This document shows, piece by piece, positions 6,908-12,850 of a stretch of DNA of 12,850 nucleotides. Position 1 is the stretch's first letter, and every line of letters begins with the position of its first letter. A program made the translations under genes and the position numbers. The DNA is taken from contig JAPXLS010000047.1 in NCBI GenBank assembly GCA_033809435.1, positions 1 through 12,850 of the forward strand, written 5' to 3'. The DNA comes from JAAZIN01 sp033809435. GTDB lineage: Bacteria > Bacillota > Dethiobacteria > DTU022. A model generated the notes under the pieces. The model searched no databases and had not been told where the DNA came from. It worked only from the letters and a program-made list of their open reading frames with translations.

Positions 6908-8830
6908 CTATTTCCGGCCTCCCACCTCCAATAAGAGCCCTCCGGCCTTGACGATCCGGATCTGGCGCGGCGAGAGTTCATGTCTTACCGTAAAGGTGCA
7001 GCCCCGGGTGCGGTTGGCGATGGTGATCCTCCCACTTTCCAGCTGTTCATGAAGGTTGCCGATCACCAGGCGATCATCCTGCTGCAGCATTTCATAGTCG
7101 GCCGGGGATTCAAAAACCAGGGGGATGATCCCAAAATTGACCAGGTTGGTATGATGGATCCGGGCAAAGGATTTCGCCAGAACCGCCTTTATTCCCAGAT
7201 ACATGGGTGCCAGGGCGGCATGCTCCCGGCTTGAGCCCTGGCCGTAATTTTCCCCGCCCACGATCAGTCCGCTGCCGGCTTCCCTGGCCCGACGGGAGAA
7301 ACTTTTGTCCAGCGGTGCGAAAACAAACTCACTGATCGCCGGAATGTTGGAGCGCAAAGGCAACACCCTGGCCCCGGCGGGCATGATCTGATCGGTGGTT
7401 ACATGATCCCCTGTCTTCAGCAAGAGGGTCATGGACAGCTCGTCGGCCAGGGGGCTGTTCAAGGGCAGCGGTTTGATGTTGGGACCGCGGATAATTTCCA
7501 CATTGCCTCCGTCATCGGGCGGGTTGATGATCATATTATCGTCTATTACCGGCGGCGCCGCTGCGGGCAGTTCCGGAGGCTCACCCAGCACCCGGGGGTC
7601 GGTAAAGCGTCCGTGCAGGGCCGCCGCCGCCGCCGCAGCCGGGCCGGTGAGATAAACCTCTGCATCAGCGGTGCCGCAGCGTCCCTGGAAATTTCGGTTG
7701 AATGTGCGCACCGATACGGAACCCGATGGAGGGGCCTGTCCCATCCCGATACAGGGACCGCAGGCCGGCTCAAGGATCCTGGCTCCTGCGGCAATCAGTT
7801 TCTCCAGGGAGCCGCTGCGCGCCAGCATGGATAGAACCTGGCGCGAGCCCGGGGCGATGACCAGACTGATGCGGGGATGGATGGTTTTGCCGCCGAGCAT
7901 CTCCGCAACAAGAAGCAGATCTTGAAAGGAAGAATTTGTGCAGCTGCCGATGGCCACCTGGTCCACGGGAAGCGGACCAATGGCGCGGACGGGCTTGACA
8001 GCGTCGGGGCTGTGGGGGCAGGCTGCCAGCGGCTCAATTTTGTCCAGCTCCAGGGTGATCTCATCGTCATAAAGGGCGCCGGGATCGGCCTGCAGCTCCC
8101 TCCAGGCCTGTTCCCGCTTCTGGGAGAGAAGAAAAATGCGCGTTTGCTCATCGCTGGGGAACAAGGAGGAGGCTGCTCCCAGTTCGGCGCCCATGTTGGT
8201 GATGGTGGCCCGCTGCGGGACTGTCAGCAGGGCTGCCCCGGGGCCGCCGTACTCGATAATCCGGCCCACGCCTCCCTTGACCGTGAGGCGGCGCAGCAGC
8301 TCCAGGATGATATCCTTGGCGCCGCTCCAGGGCGGCAGCTCCCCGACAAGGTTCACCCGAAGCACCCCCGGCATGTTCAGGCAGTAGGGGCCTCCGGCCA
8401 TGGCTATCGCTATATCCAGCCCCCCCGCGCCGATGGCCAGCATGCCCAGACCGCCCCCCGTAGGCGTATGGCTGTCCGAACCGAGCAGGGTTTTCCCGGG
8501 GATGCCGAAGCGCTCCAGGTGAACCTGGTGGCAGATTCCATTGCCGGGACGGGAAAAGAGAACGCCGTAGCGGGCCGCAGCCGATTGCAGGTAACGGTGA
8601 TCATCGGCGTTTTCGAAGCTGCTCTGGAGAGTATTGTGATCGATGTAGCTCACCGAAAGTTCAGTGCGCACCCGTGGCCTGCCCAGCGCCTCGAACTGCA
8701 GATAGGCCATGGTGCCGGTGGCGTCCTGCGTCAGCGTCTGGTCGATGCGGATGGCGATCTCCTCTCCCTGTTTCAGCCGGCCGCCAACAAGATGTTCCTT
8801 CAATATTTTTACCGTCATGCTGTCAGGCAT
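6908..8830 (-). CDS. acn: Aconitate hydratase, short single-chain (Aquifex-type)
   Basis: The 640-residue 4Fe-4S enzyme interconverts citrate and isocitrate. The cluster ligands are C297 (GSCTNSS) and C357/C360 (CGPC). Other family signatures are GSDSHTPTGGGLGML in the N-terminal part and GQGSSREHAALAP with catalytic-site S533 in the C-terminal swivel domain, which begins near residue 470. It is far shorter than AcnA (about 890 residues) and matches the 'putative aconitase, Aquifex type' group, with LeuC-like and LeuD-like parts in one chain; a homoaconitase or isopropylmalate isomerase role is less likely but cannot be excluded. The ATG at 8830 follows a GA-rich site (GAAGGGGGGAA) at good spacing. 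It is divergent from the Fe-S assembly genes and has its own promoter. Confidence 0.93.
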   Translation of the reverse strand: MPDSMTVKILKEHLVGGRLKQGEEIAIRIDQTLTQDATGTMAYLQFEALGRPRVRTELSVSYIDHNTLQSSFENADDHRYLQSAAARYGVLFSRPGNGICHQVHLERFGIPGKTLLGSDSHTPTGGGLGMLAIGAGGLDIAIAMAGGPYCLNMPGVLRVNLVGELPPWSGAKDIILELLRRLTVKGGVGRIIEYGGPGAALLTVPQRATITNMGAELGAASSLFPSDEQTRIFLLSQKREQAWRELQADPGALYDDEITLELDKIEPLAACPHSPDAVKPVRAIGPLPVDQVAIGSCTNSSFQDLLLVAEMLGGKTIHPRISLVIAPGSRQVLSMLARSGSLEKLIAAGARILEPACGPCIGMGQAPPSGSVSVRTFNRNFQGRCGTADAEVYLTGPAAAAAAALHGRFTDPRVLGEPPELPAAAPPVIDDNMIINPPDDGGNVEIIRGPNIKPLPLNSPLADELSMTLLLKTGDHVTTDQIMPAGARVLPLRSNIPAISEFVFAPLDKSFSRRAREAGSGLIVGGENYGQGSSREHAALAPMYLGIKAVLAKSFARIHHTNLVNFGIIPLVFESPADYEMLQQDDRLVIGNLHEQLESGRITIANRTRGCTFTVRHELSPRQIRIVKAGGLLLEVGGRK

Positions 8831-8867
8831 GCCGCTTCCCCCCTTCTCCAGCTTTGCAATTGTTTAA

Positions 8868-8896
8868 AATATAGCAGAGAAGGTTGGGCGGGTCAA
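8868..8896 (-). promoter_or_regulatory. acn promoter
   Basis: On the minus strand TTGACC (complement of 8891-8896), a 17-bp spacer, and TATATT (8873 down to 8868) preceded by TGC (extended -10). Predicted start near 8861 gives a leader of about 31 nt. This is one of the best sigma-A-type promoters in the window. Confidence 0.8.
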
Positions 8897-8919
8897 TTTG
8901 CGACATCGCTTTTCGCTTA

Positions 8920-8948
8920 TTTAAAAGGCCTGTGAAAGGCCTTTTAAA
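8920..8948. other. Perfect 11-bp hairpin upstream of the acn promoter, possible bidirectional terminator
   Basis: TTTAAAAGGCC (8920-8930) pairs perfectly with GGCCTTTTAAA (8938-8948) around a 7-nt loop. On either strand it reads as A4-GGCC-loop-GGCC-T4, the layout of a short bidirectional terminator. No plus-strand gene lies just upstream, so on the minus strand it would stop a transcript entering from the isc side before acn. The GGCC core is only 4 bp, so termination may be weak; it could instead be a protein site. Confidence 0.6.
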
Positions 8949-8993
8949 GGCAAGGGGAGTGTAATCCTTTTGCTGCCGGCGCATATTATAACG

Positions 8994-9098
8994 GTGGGGA
9001 AGGGACTTCACCGGGCCATTTGCTCGACAAGGGCGGAAGCCCCGGCGGAGAGGTCCCTTCCCTGTACCGCCTAAGGTACGGTCTTGAAAATGCCCCAC
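8994..9098. ncRNA. Candidate structured RNA between acn and the isc genes
   Basis: The roughly 105-nt segment can fold into a closed branched structure. P1 pairs GTGGGG (8994-8999) with CCCCAC (9093-9098). P2 pairs AAGGGAC (9000-9006) with GTCCCTT (9053-9059) and encloses a GGGC-GGAA-GCCC hairpin (9031-9042, GNRA loop). P3 pairs TGTACC (9063-9068) with GGTACG (9075-9080), loop GCCTAA. An alternative, longer P2 of 10 bp (8997-9006 with 9053-9062) would break P1, so the two folds are mutually exclusive. It matches no RNA family I recognise. No clear promoter or T-run terminator flanks it on the plus strand, and the isc promoter lies downstream of it; on the minus strand the hairpin at 8920-8948 could terminate it. 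Strand and even transcription are unproven; it could be only palindromic DNA. Confidence 0.4.
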
Positions 9099-9104
9099 AG
9101 ACTC

Positions 9105-9133
9105 TTGACTTTGCTGAAAAGCGGTGCTATTCT
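9105..9133 (+). promoter_or_regulatory. Promoter of the rrf2-iscS-iscU operon
   Basis: TTGACT (9105-9110), a 17-bp spacer, and TATTCT (9128-9133) with TGC directly before it (extended -10). Predicted start near 9140, giving a leader of about 70 nt that contains the putative operator. Confidence 0.75.
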
Positions 9134-9148
9134 TTTTACCAGAAAGCA

Positions 9149-9183
9149 GGAATACTTTTTTTAAAAGTAATTCCGAGTAATTC
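9149..9183 (+). promoter_or_regulatory. Putative Rrf2/IscR operator with three half-sites
   Basis: GGAATACTTTT (9149-9159) and AAAAGTAATTCC (9163-9174) form an inverted repeat with one extra base in the right arm. AGTAATTC then occurs twice in direct orientation, at 9166-9173 and 9176-9183, exactly 10 bp apart. The cluster lies just after the predicted start site of the operon that encodes an Rrf2 protein, the expected place for autorepression. Assignment to this regulator is inferred from position only. Confidence 0.6.
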
Positions 9184-9211
9184 AGTCAGGATTTGATGGG
9201 AGGGGTATGTC

Positions 9212-9646
9212 ATGAAGCTGTCGGCCAGGGTGGAGTACGGTGTCCGGGCCATGGCTGTGCTCGCCCTTCATGATCGTCTGGGTCCGCTCCCCCTGCGGGA
9301 GATCGCAAGCAGCGAGGGGATCTCCTTTCATTTTCTGGAGCAGATATTTCCCTACTTGCGCAAGGCGGGGCTCATTGGCAGCGTCAGAGGCGCCAAAGGG
9401 GGTTACTATCTGCTGCGACCGCCGGGGCAGATCAATGTGGGTGATATAGTCCGTGCTGTGGAAGGCCCTATCGTTCCGGTGAACTGCCTGGCGGAAAATG
9501 AGGGGCGGGGTCCGCGCTGCCGCCGCAGCGAGGCCTGCAGGACCCGCCATGTTTGGGAAAAACTGCGGGACCGGATCAACGAGGTTCTTGACAGCGTTTA
9601 CCTGGAGGATCTGATCGAGACAGAGGCGGGCATCCCTGGCGAATAG
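9212..9646 (+). CDS. iscR: Rrf2-family regulator with IscR-like Fe-S ligand set
   Basis: The 144-residue protein starts with the family-typical MKLSARVEYGVRAM, followed by a winged-helix DNA-binding region (SFHFLEQIFPYLRKAGLI, then the RGAKGGYYL wing). The cluster segment has C92, C103, C109 and H113, comparable to C92, C98, C104 and H107 of E. coli IscR but with a longer gap between the first two Cys. It probably binds a [2Fe-2S] cluster and controls Fe-S assembly genes according to cluster supply. CymR-like cysteine regulators of the same family usually lack this Cys set, making that role less likely. The ATG has GGGAGGGG at 9198-9205. It is the first gene of the operon, with a candidate operator in its leader; iscS starts 28 bp later. 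Confidence 0.9.
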   Translation: MKLSARVEYGVRAMAVLALHDRLGPLPLREIASSEGISFHFLEQIFPYLRKAGLIGSVRGAKGGYYLLRPPGQINVGDIVRAVEGPIVPVNCLAENEGRGPRCRRSEACRTRHVWEKLRDRINEVLDSVYLEDLIETEAGIPGE

Positions 9647-9674
9647 ATCGGTAAACCGGAAGGAGGTTTGCATT

Positions 9675-10841
9675 TTGCCAAAAGGGCAGATCTACATGGA
9701 TCATGCGGCTACAACGCCGCTGCGTGAAGAGGCGCTGGAAGCGATGCTTCCCTATCTACAGGGTATATTTGGCAACCCCTCCAGCATGCATTCCCCGGGC
9801 CGGGAGGCCCGTTCGGCCGTTGCCCGGGCGCGCGAGAAAACAGCCCTGGCGCTGGGCGCCGGCAGCGAGGAAATATTTTTTACTTCCGGGGGAACGGAGG
9901 CAAACAATATCGCCATCAAAGGCACGGCGCGGCGGCAGAAAAAAAAGGGGCACCTGATCACCTCTTCCATAGAGCATCACGCCGTTCTCGATGTCTGCAG
10001 GGAGCTTGCGGATGAAGGTTTCAAGGTGACATTTTTGCCGGTGGACCGCCGGGGCATGGTTGATCCGGAGCGCATAGAAGCGGCGCTGACACCGGAGACC
10101 TTTCTCATCTCCATCATGACGGCCAACAACGAGGTGGGCACTATCGAGCCCGTTGCCGCCATAGGGTCGCTGGCCCGGGAGCGGGGTATTCTTTTCCATA
10201 CCGATGCGGTCCAGGCGGCGGGTCAGATTCCCTTGAATGTGAAAGAAATGAATGTCGATCTGCTTTCCCTATCCGCGCACAAGTTTAACGGCCCCAAGGG
10301 TGTGGGGGCCCTTTACGTGCGTCAAGACATCTCCCCGGCGCCGCTTTACCGGGGGGGCGGTCAGGAGCGGGGGCTGCGCCCGGGCACCGAGAATGTGGCC
10401 GGCATTGTGGGGCTGGCGCGGGCACTGGAGCTGGCTGTCGAGGAGATGCCCCGAAAGAGCGAGCGGCTGCGGGCGCTGCAGGACAGGTTGATCCGGGGGC
10501 TTCTCAAGTTGGACGATGTTGTCCTGAACGGGCATCCCACCGCCCGCCTGCCCGGCAACATTAATATAAGTTTCAATTATATCGAGGGTGAAGCGCTGCT
10601 CCTGGGGCTGGATCTGGAGGGGATCGCTGCTTCCAGCGGTTCCGCCTGCACCTCGGGTTCCCTTGAGCCCTCGCATGTTTTGCTGGCCATGGGCCTGGAT
10701 CAACAGCTTGCCCGCGGTTCCCTGCGGTTGACCCTGGGTCTGGGAAGCAGCGACACCGATGTGGATACCCTCCTGGCGGTGATCGCACCGCTGGCGGAGA
10801 GGCTGCGCAAGATGTCGGCGCTTTATCCCGGGCCGGGCTAA
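9675..10841 (+). CDS. iscS: Cysteine desulfurase
   Basis: The 388-residue PLP enzyme removes sulfur from L-cysteine, giving alanine and an enzyme persulfide for Fe-S assembly on IscU. The chain begins IYMDHAATTPLREE; H101/H102 (EHHA) stack on or contact PLP, K203 (SAHKFNGPKG) forms the Schiff base, and C325 (SSGSACTSGS) is the persulfide Cys in the mobile loop. Length and the SACTSGS loop place it in the IscS/NifS group I rather than SufS. It starts with TTG at 9675, 8 nt after AGGAGG (9661-9666); the next in-frame ATG at 9696 would remove the first strand. It is followed directly by iscU, whose ribosome binding site begins at the iscS stop. Confidence 0.95.
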   Translation: MPKGQIYMDHAATTPLREEALEAMLPYLQGIFGNPSSMHSPGREARSAVARAREKTALALGAGSEEIFFTSGGTEANNIAIKGTARRQKKKGHLITSSIEHHAVLDVCRELADEGFKVTFLPVDRRGMVDPERIEAALTPETFLISIMTANNEVGTIEPVAAIGSLARERGILFHTDAVQAAGQIPLNVKEMNVDLLSLSAHKFNGPKGVGALYVRQDISPAPLYRGGGQERGLRPGTENVAGIVGLARALELAVEEMPRKSERLRALQDRLIRGLLKLDDVVLNGHPTARLPGNINISFNYIEGEALLLGLDLEGIAASSGSACTSGSLEPSHVLLAMGLDQQLARGSLRLTLGLGSSDTDVDTLLAVIAPLAERLRKMSALYPGPG

Positions 10842-10857
10842 AAGGAGGTCCTGCACT

Positions 10858-11244
10858 GTGTACAACGACAAAGTGATCGATCATTTCACCAATCCGCGCA
10901 ACGTGGGGGAGATGACGAACCCCGACGTCGTCGGCGAGGCCGGAAGTTTCAAATGCGGCGATACGATGAAGATCTACTTGAAGATCGAAAAGGGGAAGAT
11001 CAAAGATGTAACCTTTCAGACCTTCGGCTGCGGGGCCGCCATTGCCAGCAGCAGCATGCTTACGGAAATGATCAAGGGGAAGACCCTGGAGGAGGCGCAG
11101 CAGGTGACGAACGAAGCCGTTGCCCGCGAGCTGGGAGGGCTGCCTCCGCTGAAAATGCACTGCTCCAACCTGGCCGCTGATGCGCTGCAGGATGCGATAA
11201 AACGTTACCGCGGGGGGGCCGGGAAGACCGGGACCCGTTTCTGA
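10858..11244 (+). CDS. iscU: Fe-S cluster assembly scaffold
   Basis: The 128-residue scaffold receives sulfur from IscS and assembles a [2Fe-2S] cluster for transfer to apo-proteins. Cluster residues are C33, D35 (FKCGDTM), C58 (FGCGAAIASSS) and H101/C102. The LPPLKMHCSN segment carries the LPPxK motif bound by HscA-type chaperones where present; no chaperone gene is in the window. The start is GTG at 10858 with AGGAGG at 10843-10848. It lacks the C-terminal Nfu domain of full NifU. It is the last clear member of the rrf2-iscS-iscU operon; mnmA, which often follows in Firmicutes, is absent here. Confidence 0.95.
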   Translation: MYNDKVIDHFTNPRNVGEMTNPDVVGEAGSFKCGDTMKIYLKIEKGKIKDVTFQTFGCGAAIASSSMLTEMIKGKTLEEAQQVTNEAVARELGGLPPLKMHCSNLAADALQDAIKRYRGGAGKTGTRF

Positions 11245-11260
11245 GCCTCCCCGGGCCGCC

Positions 11261-11288
11261 GCATAAAAGTTTTTCCTCCGCATATATT
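11261..11288 (+). promoter_or_regulatory. SigmaE-like sporulation promoter of spoIIP
   Basis: GCATAAA (11261-11267), a 13-bp spacer, then CATATATT (11281-11288), one mismatch from the SigmaE -10 consensus CATACAnT. spoIIP is known to belong to the mother-cell SigmaE regulon in Bacillus. The predicted start near 11294 is just upstream of the ribosome binding site. Confidence 0.5.
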
Positions 11289-11319
11289 TAATTATTCCAG
11301 AGCCGGCGGAGGAGATCTG

Positions 11320-12522
11320 TTGAACCGTAGAGCAATCACAGGGAAGCCGGGACGGACGAGCCTGCCGGACCGGCGCAGCGCCCCCAAACGTGGAAGCCGG
11401 GCCTATGTTTTTGTCAGGAGGGGGAAAAAACGCCGGAAGGAAGCGGCGCCCGGATTGTCGCGGCGGCAAAAGATAGTTGCCGCCGCAGCGTCTCTCCTGG
11501 TTCTGGCCGTTCTTAGCTACTGCAGTTTGATCCGTCCTCCCTTTCTGCAGCGGCCGCTGTATACCGCCGAAAAGAGCGAAGAATCCGAACCCGGGCGGCG
11601 GAGTGCGGACAGTCCTTACTTTCGTTTTTTGCAGCTGATCCTGGGCTGTGAAATGCCGGGTCTCGAACCGCCCGCTCTTACCGGCGACAGGCAGATTTAT
11701 GGAGCCGTTTGCATGATATCACGCTGCCTGACGGGCATAGATCCCCGCGATCCCTGCACCATGCTGGAACTCGGGCTTGGGGCGGATCCCCGGCTCTCCC
11801 TGCCGGTGCATTGTCCGCCCTCCGCGGATGCGCCCGAGGGCGGCGAGCCGGGCTCACCGGCTCTTTCCGCAGATCCGGCGGCTCCGCCCTGGGGGGGGGC
11901 GCTTTTTCCTTTTCCTGCTGTGGATTACGGCGAAGCGCCGATTTTGCTTTACCACACTCATGCCAGCGAAGCTTTTACCGCCTCCCCCGGTGATCTCTCC
12001 TCGTTCGGCGGCACTGTTGTCACCGTTGGCGAGGAGCTGGCGAGGCTGCTTGAGGAAGGCTACGGTCTTCAGGTGCTCCATCACCGCGATGTTTATGATC
12101 TGCCGCGGCGTTATGCTTACAGCAAAGCCCGGCCGGTAATCGAGAGAATAATTGCGGAAAACAGCGGGCTGCAGGTTGTTGTAGACCTGCACCGCGACGG
12201 CGTCCCCCGGGCCAAAACCACGGCCAAACTGGGAGGGAAGGAGTACGCCCGGCTTCTGCTGGTTGTGGGCACTCACAACCCCGGTCACCTGGAGAATCTT
12301 TCCTTTGCCTTGCGCTTGCAGAGCGAACTGGAAGCTGTTTTGCCGGGACTCTCCCGGGGCATCTTTCAGCAGGATTTTACATACAATCAGGATCTGCACC
12401 CCTATGCCGTCCTTGTGGAGGTGGGAGGCCATGAAAACAGCATTGACGAGGCTCTTCTCTCCCTTCCCTACCTGGCCGAGGCGCTGGCCCGCACGTACTA
12501 CATCTTTTTTATGCAGGATTGA
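11320..12522 (+). CDS. spoIIP: Stage II sporulation protein P (engulfment peptidoglycan hydrolase)
   Basis: SpoIIP is the amidase/endopeptidase of the SpoIIDMP complex that thins septal peptidoglycan so the mother cell can engulf the forespore. The 400-residue chain has a basic N-terminal tail, one membrane helix at about 52-71, a divergent linker to about residue 200, and the C-terminal catalytic domain. Visible active-site elements are LLYHTHASE (H212, H214, E217), VVDLHRDG (D289, H291) and VEVGGHEN (E367), which agree with the zinc-enzyme motifs of the family. The tail is longer and more basic than usual. The start is TTG at 11320 with GGAGGAG at 11308-11314. It lies 75 bp after iscU but has its own SigmaE-like promoter, so it is probably expressed separately during sporulation. 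Confidence 0.93.
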   Translation: MNRRAITGKPGRTSLPDRRSAPKRGSRAYVFVRRGKKRRKEAAPGLSRRQKIVAAAASLLVLAVLSYCSLIRPPFLQRPLYTAEKSEESEPGRRSADSPYFRFLQLILGCEMPGLEPPALTGDRQIYGAVCMISRCLTGIDPRDPCTMLELGLGADPRLSLPVHCPPSADAPEGGEPGSPALSADPAAPPWGGALFPFPAVDYGEAPILLYHTHASEAFTASPGDLSSFGGTVVTVGEELARLLEEGYGLQVLHHRDVYDLPRRYAYSKARPVIERIIAENSGLQVVVDLHRDGVPRAKTTAKLGGKEYARLLLVVGTHNPGHLENLSFALRLQSELEAVLPGLSRGIFQQDFTYNQDLHPYAVLVEVGGHENSIDEALLSLPYLAEALARTYYIFFMQD

Positions 12523-12546
12523 ATATTCCAAACCCTTTTCGTAAAG

Positions 12547-12562
12547 GTTAATATGGATTAAC
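12547..12562. other. Short perfect palindrome before the last gene
   Basis: GTTAAT-ATGG-ATTAAC is a perfect 6-bp inverted repeat with a 4-nt centre, between spoIIP and the following small gene. It is too AT-rich and lacks a T-run to be a terminator; it may be a small operator or chance. Confidence 0.35.
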
Positions 12563-12586
12563 TGTTTAAATAAAGGGGCAGGTCAC

Positions 12587-12850
12587 ATGCGCGAGTTTAC
12601 CCTCTCGCTGGCGATCCTGGTGCTTGCCGCCGCCCTTGTTTACGGTGGTCTCAATATTGCCGAACTGGGCGTAACGGGATTGCTGGCCCGCGAGTGCGGC
12701 CATGAGGCCTTTTGCATCAGGAGGGACTCTCAAGAGGTATTTATAGTTACCTTTGCCGGCAGATCGGCCCGCCTCCATGCCGGCGAACTCGGTGCTGCGC
12801 TGCGGCAATGGTGGGACAGGCTGCTCCATCGCCCCGCCGCAAATCTGGAG
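12587..12850 (+). CDS. Small membrane-anchored protein, YqxA-like position, 3' end outside window
   Basis: From the ATG at 12587 the frame is open to the window edge (88 codons). AAAGGGGCAGGT lies just upstream. Residues about 4-24 (TLSLAILVLAAALVYGGLNI) form one hydrophobic helix with few positive charges before it, so the protein should be a single-pass or signal-anchored one with the rest outside the cytoplasm or facing it. C37 and C43 flank GHEAF. I cannot assign a family by sequence. In Bacillus, spoIIP is followed by the small membrane protein gene yqxA (DUF3679) and then lepA; the size, N-terminal helix and position here suggest an equivalent, but this is an inference from gene order. 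Confidence 0.6.
   Translation, partial: MREFTLSLAILVLAAALVYGGLNIAELGVTGLLARECGHEAFCIRRDSQEVFIVTFAGRSARLHAGELGAALRQWWDRLLHRPAANLE

Noticed and set aside
7877..8935. Long open frame (352 codons) on the plus strand opposite acn
   Set aside because: It is antisense to a clear aconitase, its translation is low-complexity and matches no family, and no ribosome binding site precedes it; high-GC coding DNA often leaves such frames.
8985..8992. TATAAC (plus) or TATAAT (minus) as a promoter beside the structured element
   Set aside because: The -10 boxes are good, but no acceptable -35 is found at 16-18 bp on either strand, so I did not call a promoter.
8994..9098. 6S RNA, SRP RNA, T-box or c-di-GMP riboswitch at this element
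   Set aside because: It is short for 6S RNA, lacks the SRP GGAAGGAAGCAG core, lacks the T-box AGGGTGGNACCGCG, and does not match the GEMM consensus as I know it.
12531..12549. AACCCTTTTCGTAAAGGTT as the spoIIP terminator
   Set aside because: The stem has a bulge, low GC content and no T-run after it.

Overview
The window reads as chromosomal DNA of a GC-rich, endospore-forming, largely anaerobic member of the Bacillota, probably class Clostridia. Evidence for this: strong GGAGG-type ribosome binding sites, several GTG and TTG starts, a stage II sporulation protein (SpoIIP), an Rrf2-IscS-IscU iron-sulfur cluster (rather than SUF), a single-chain short aconitase, and a CadC/CadA metal-resistance pair of Gram-positive type. 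No mobile element, CRISPR array, tRNA or rRNA gene was seen.

Layout, left to right. (1) 1-2491, plus strand: the 3' part of a PAS-containing sensor histidine kinase, a single-domain response regulator and an UPF0173 metallo-beta-lactamase-fold hydrolase, closed by a very strong terminator. (2) 2502-5917, plus strand: a metal-responsive operon with a promoter and SmtB/ArsR-type operator, a CadC-like repressor, a Zn/Cd/Pb P-type ATPase whose start overlaps the repressor stop by 4 bp, and a creatininase-family amidohydrolase. (3) 6025-6857: a minus-strand cold shock protein with its own terminator, divergent from holo-ACP synthase (acpS); a perfect 10-bp inverted repeat sits between them and overlaps both putative -35 regions. 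(4) 6908-8830, minus strand: a 640-residue aconitase with its own good promoter. (5) 8831-9211: a 381-bp intergenic region between acn and the isc genes, holding the acn promoter, a perfect 11-bp hairpin, a roughly 105-nt stretch able to fold into a closed multi-branched RNA, the isc promoter and a multi-half-site putative Rrf2 operator. (6) 9212-11244, plus strand: rrf2/iscR, iscS, iscU. (7) 11261-12850, plus strand: a SigmaE-like promoter, spoIIP, and the start of a small membrane-anchored protein in the position held by yqxA in Bacillus.

Functional reading. IscS and IscU build Fe-S clusters, an Rrf2 protein with an IscR-like Cys/His set probably senses cluster status, and the divergent acn encodes a 4Fe-4S enzyme, so the acn-isc region may be a small Fe-S control hub. 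CadC and CadA form a self-contained heavy-metal sensing and efflux unit. The kinase and the stand-alone receiver probably exchange phosphate; their output is not in the window.

Most genes are recognisable housekeeping or stress genes. The least explained part is the structured intergenic DNA at 8920-9183, followed by the symmetric csp/acpS promoter region.
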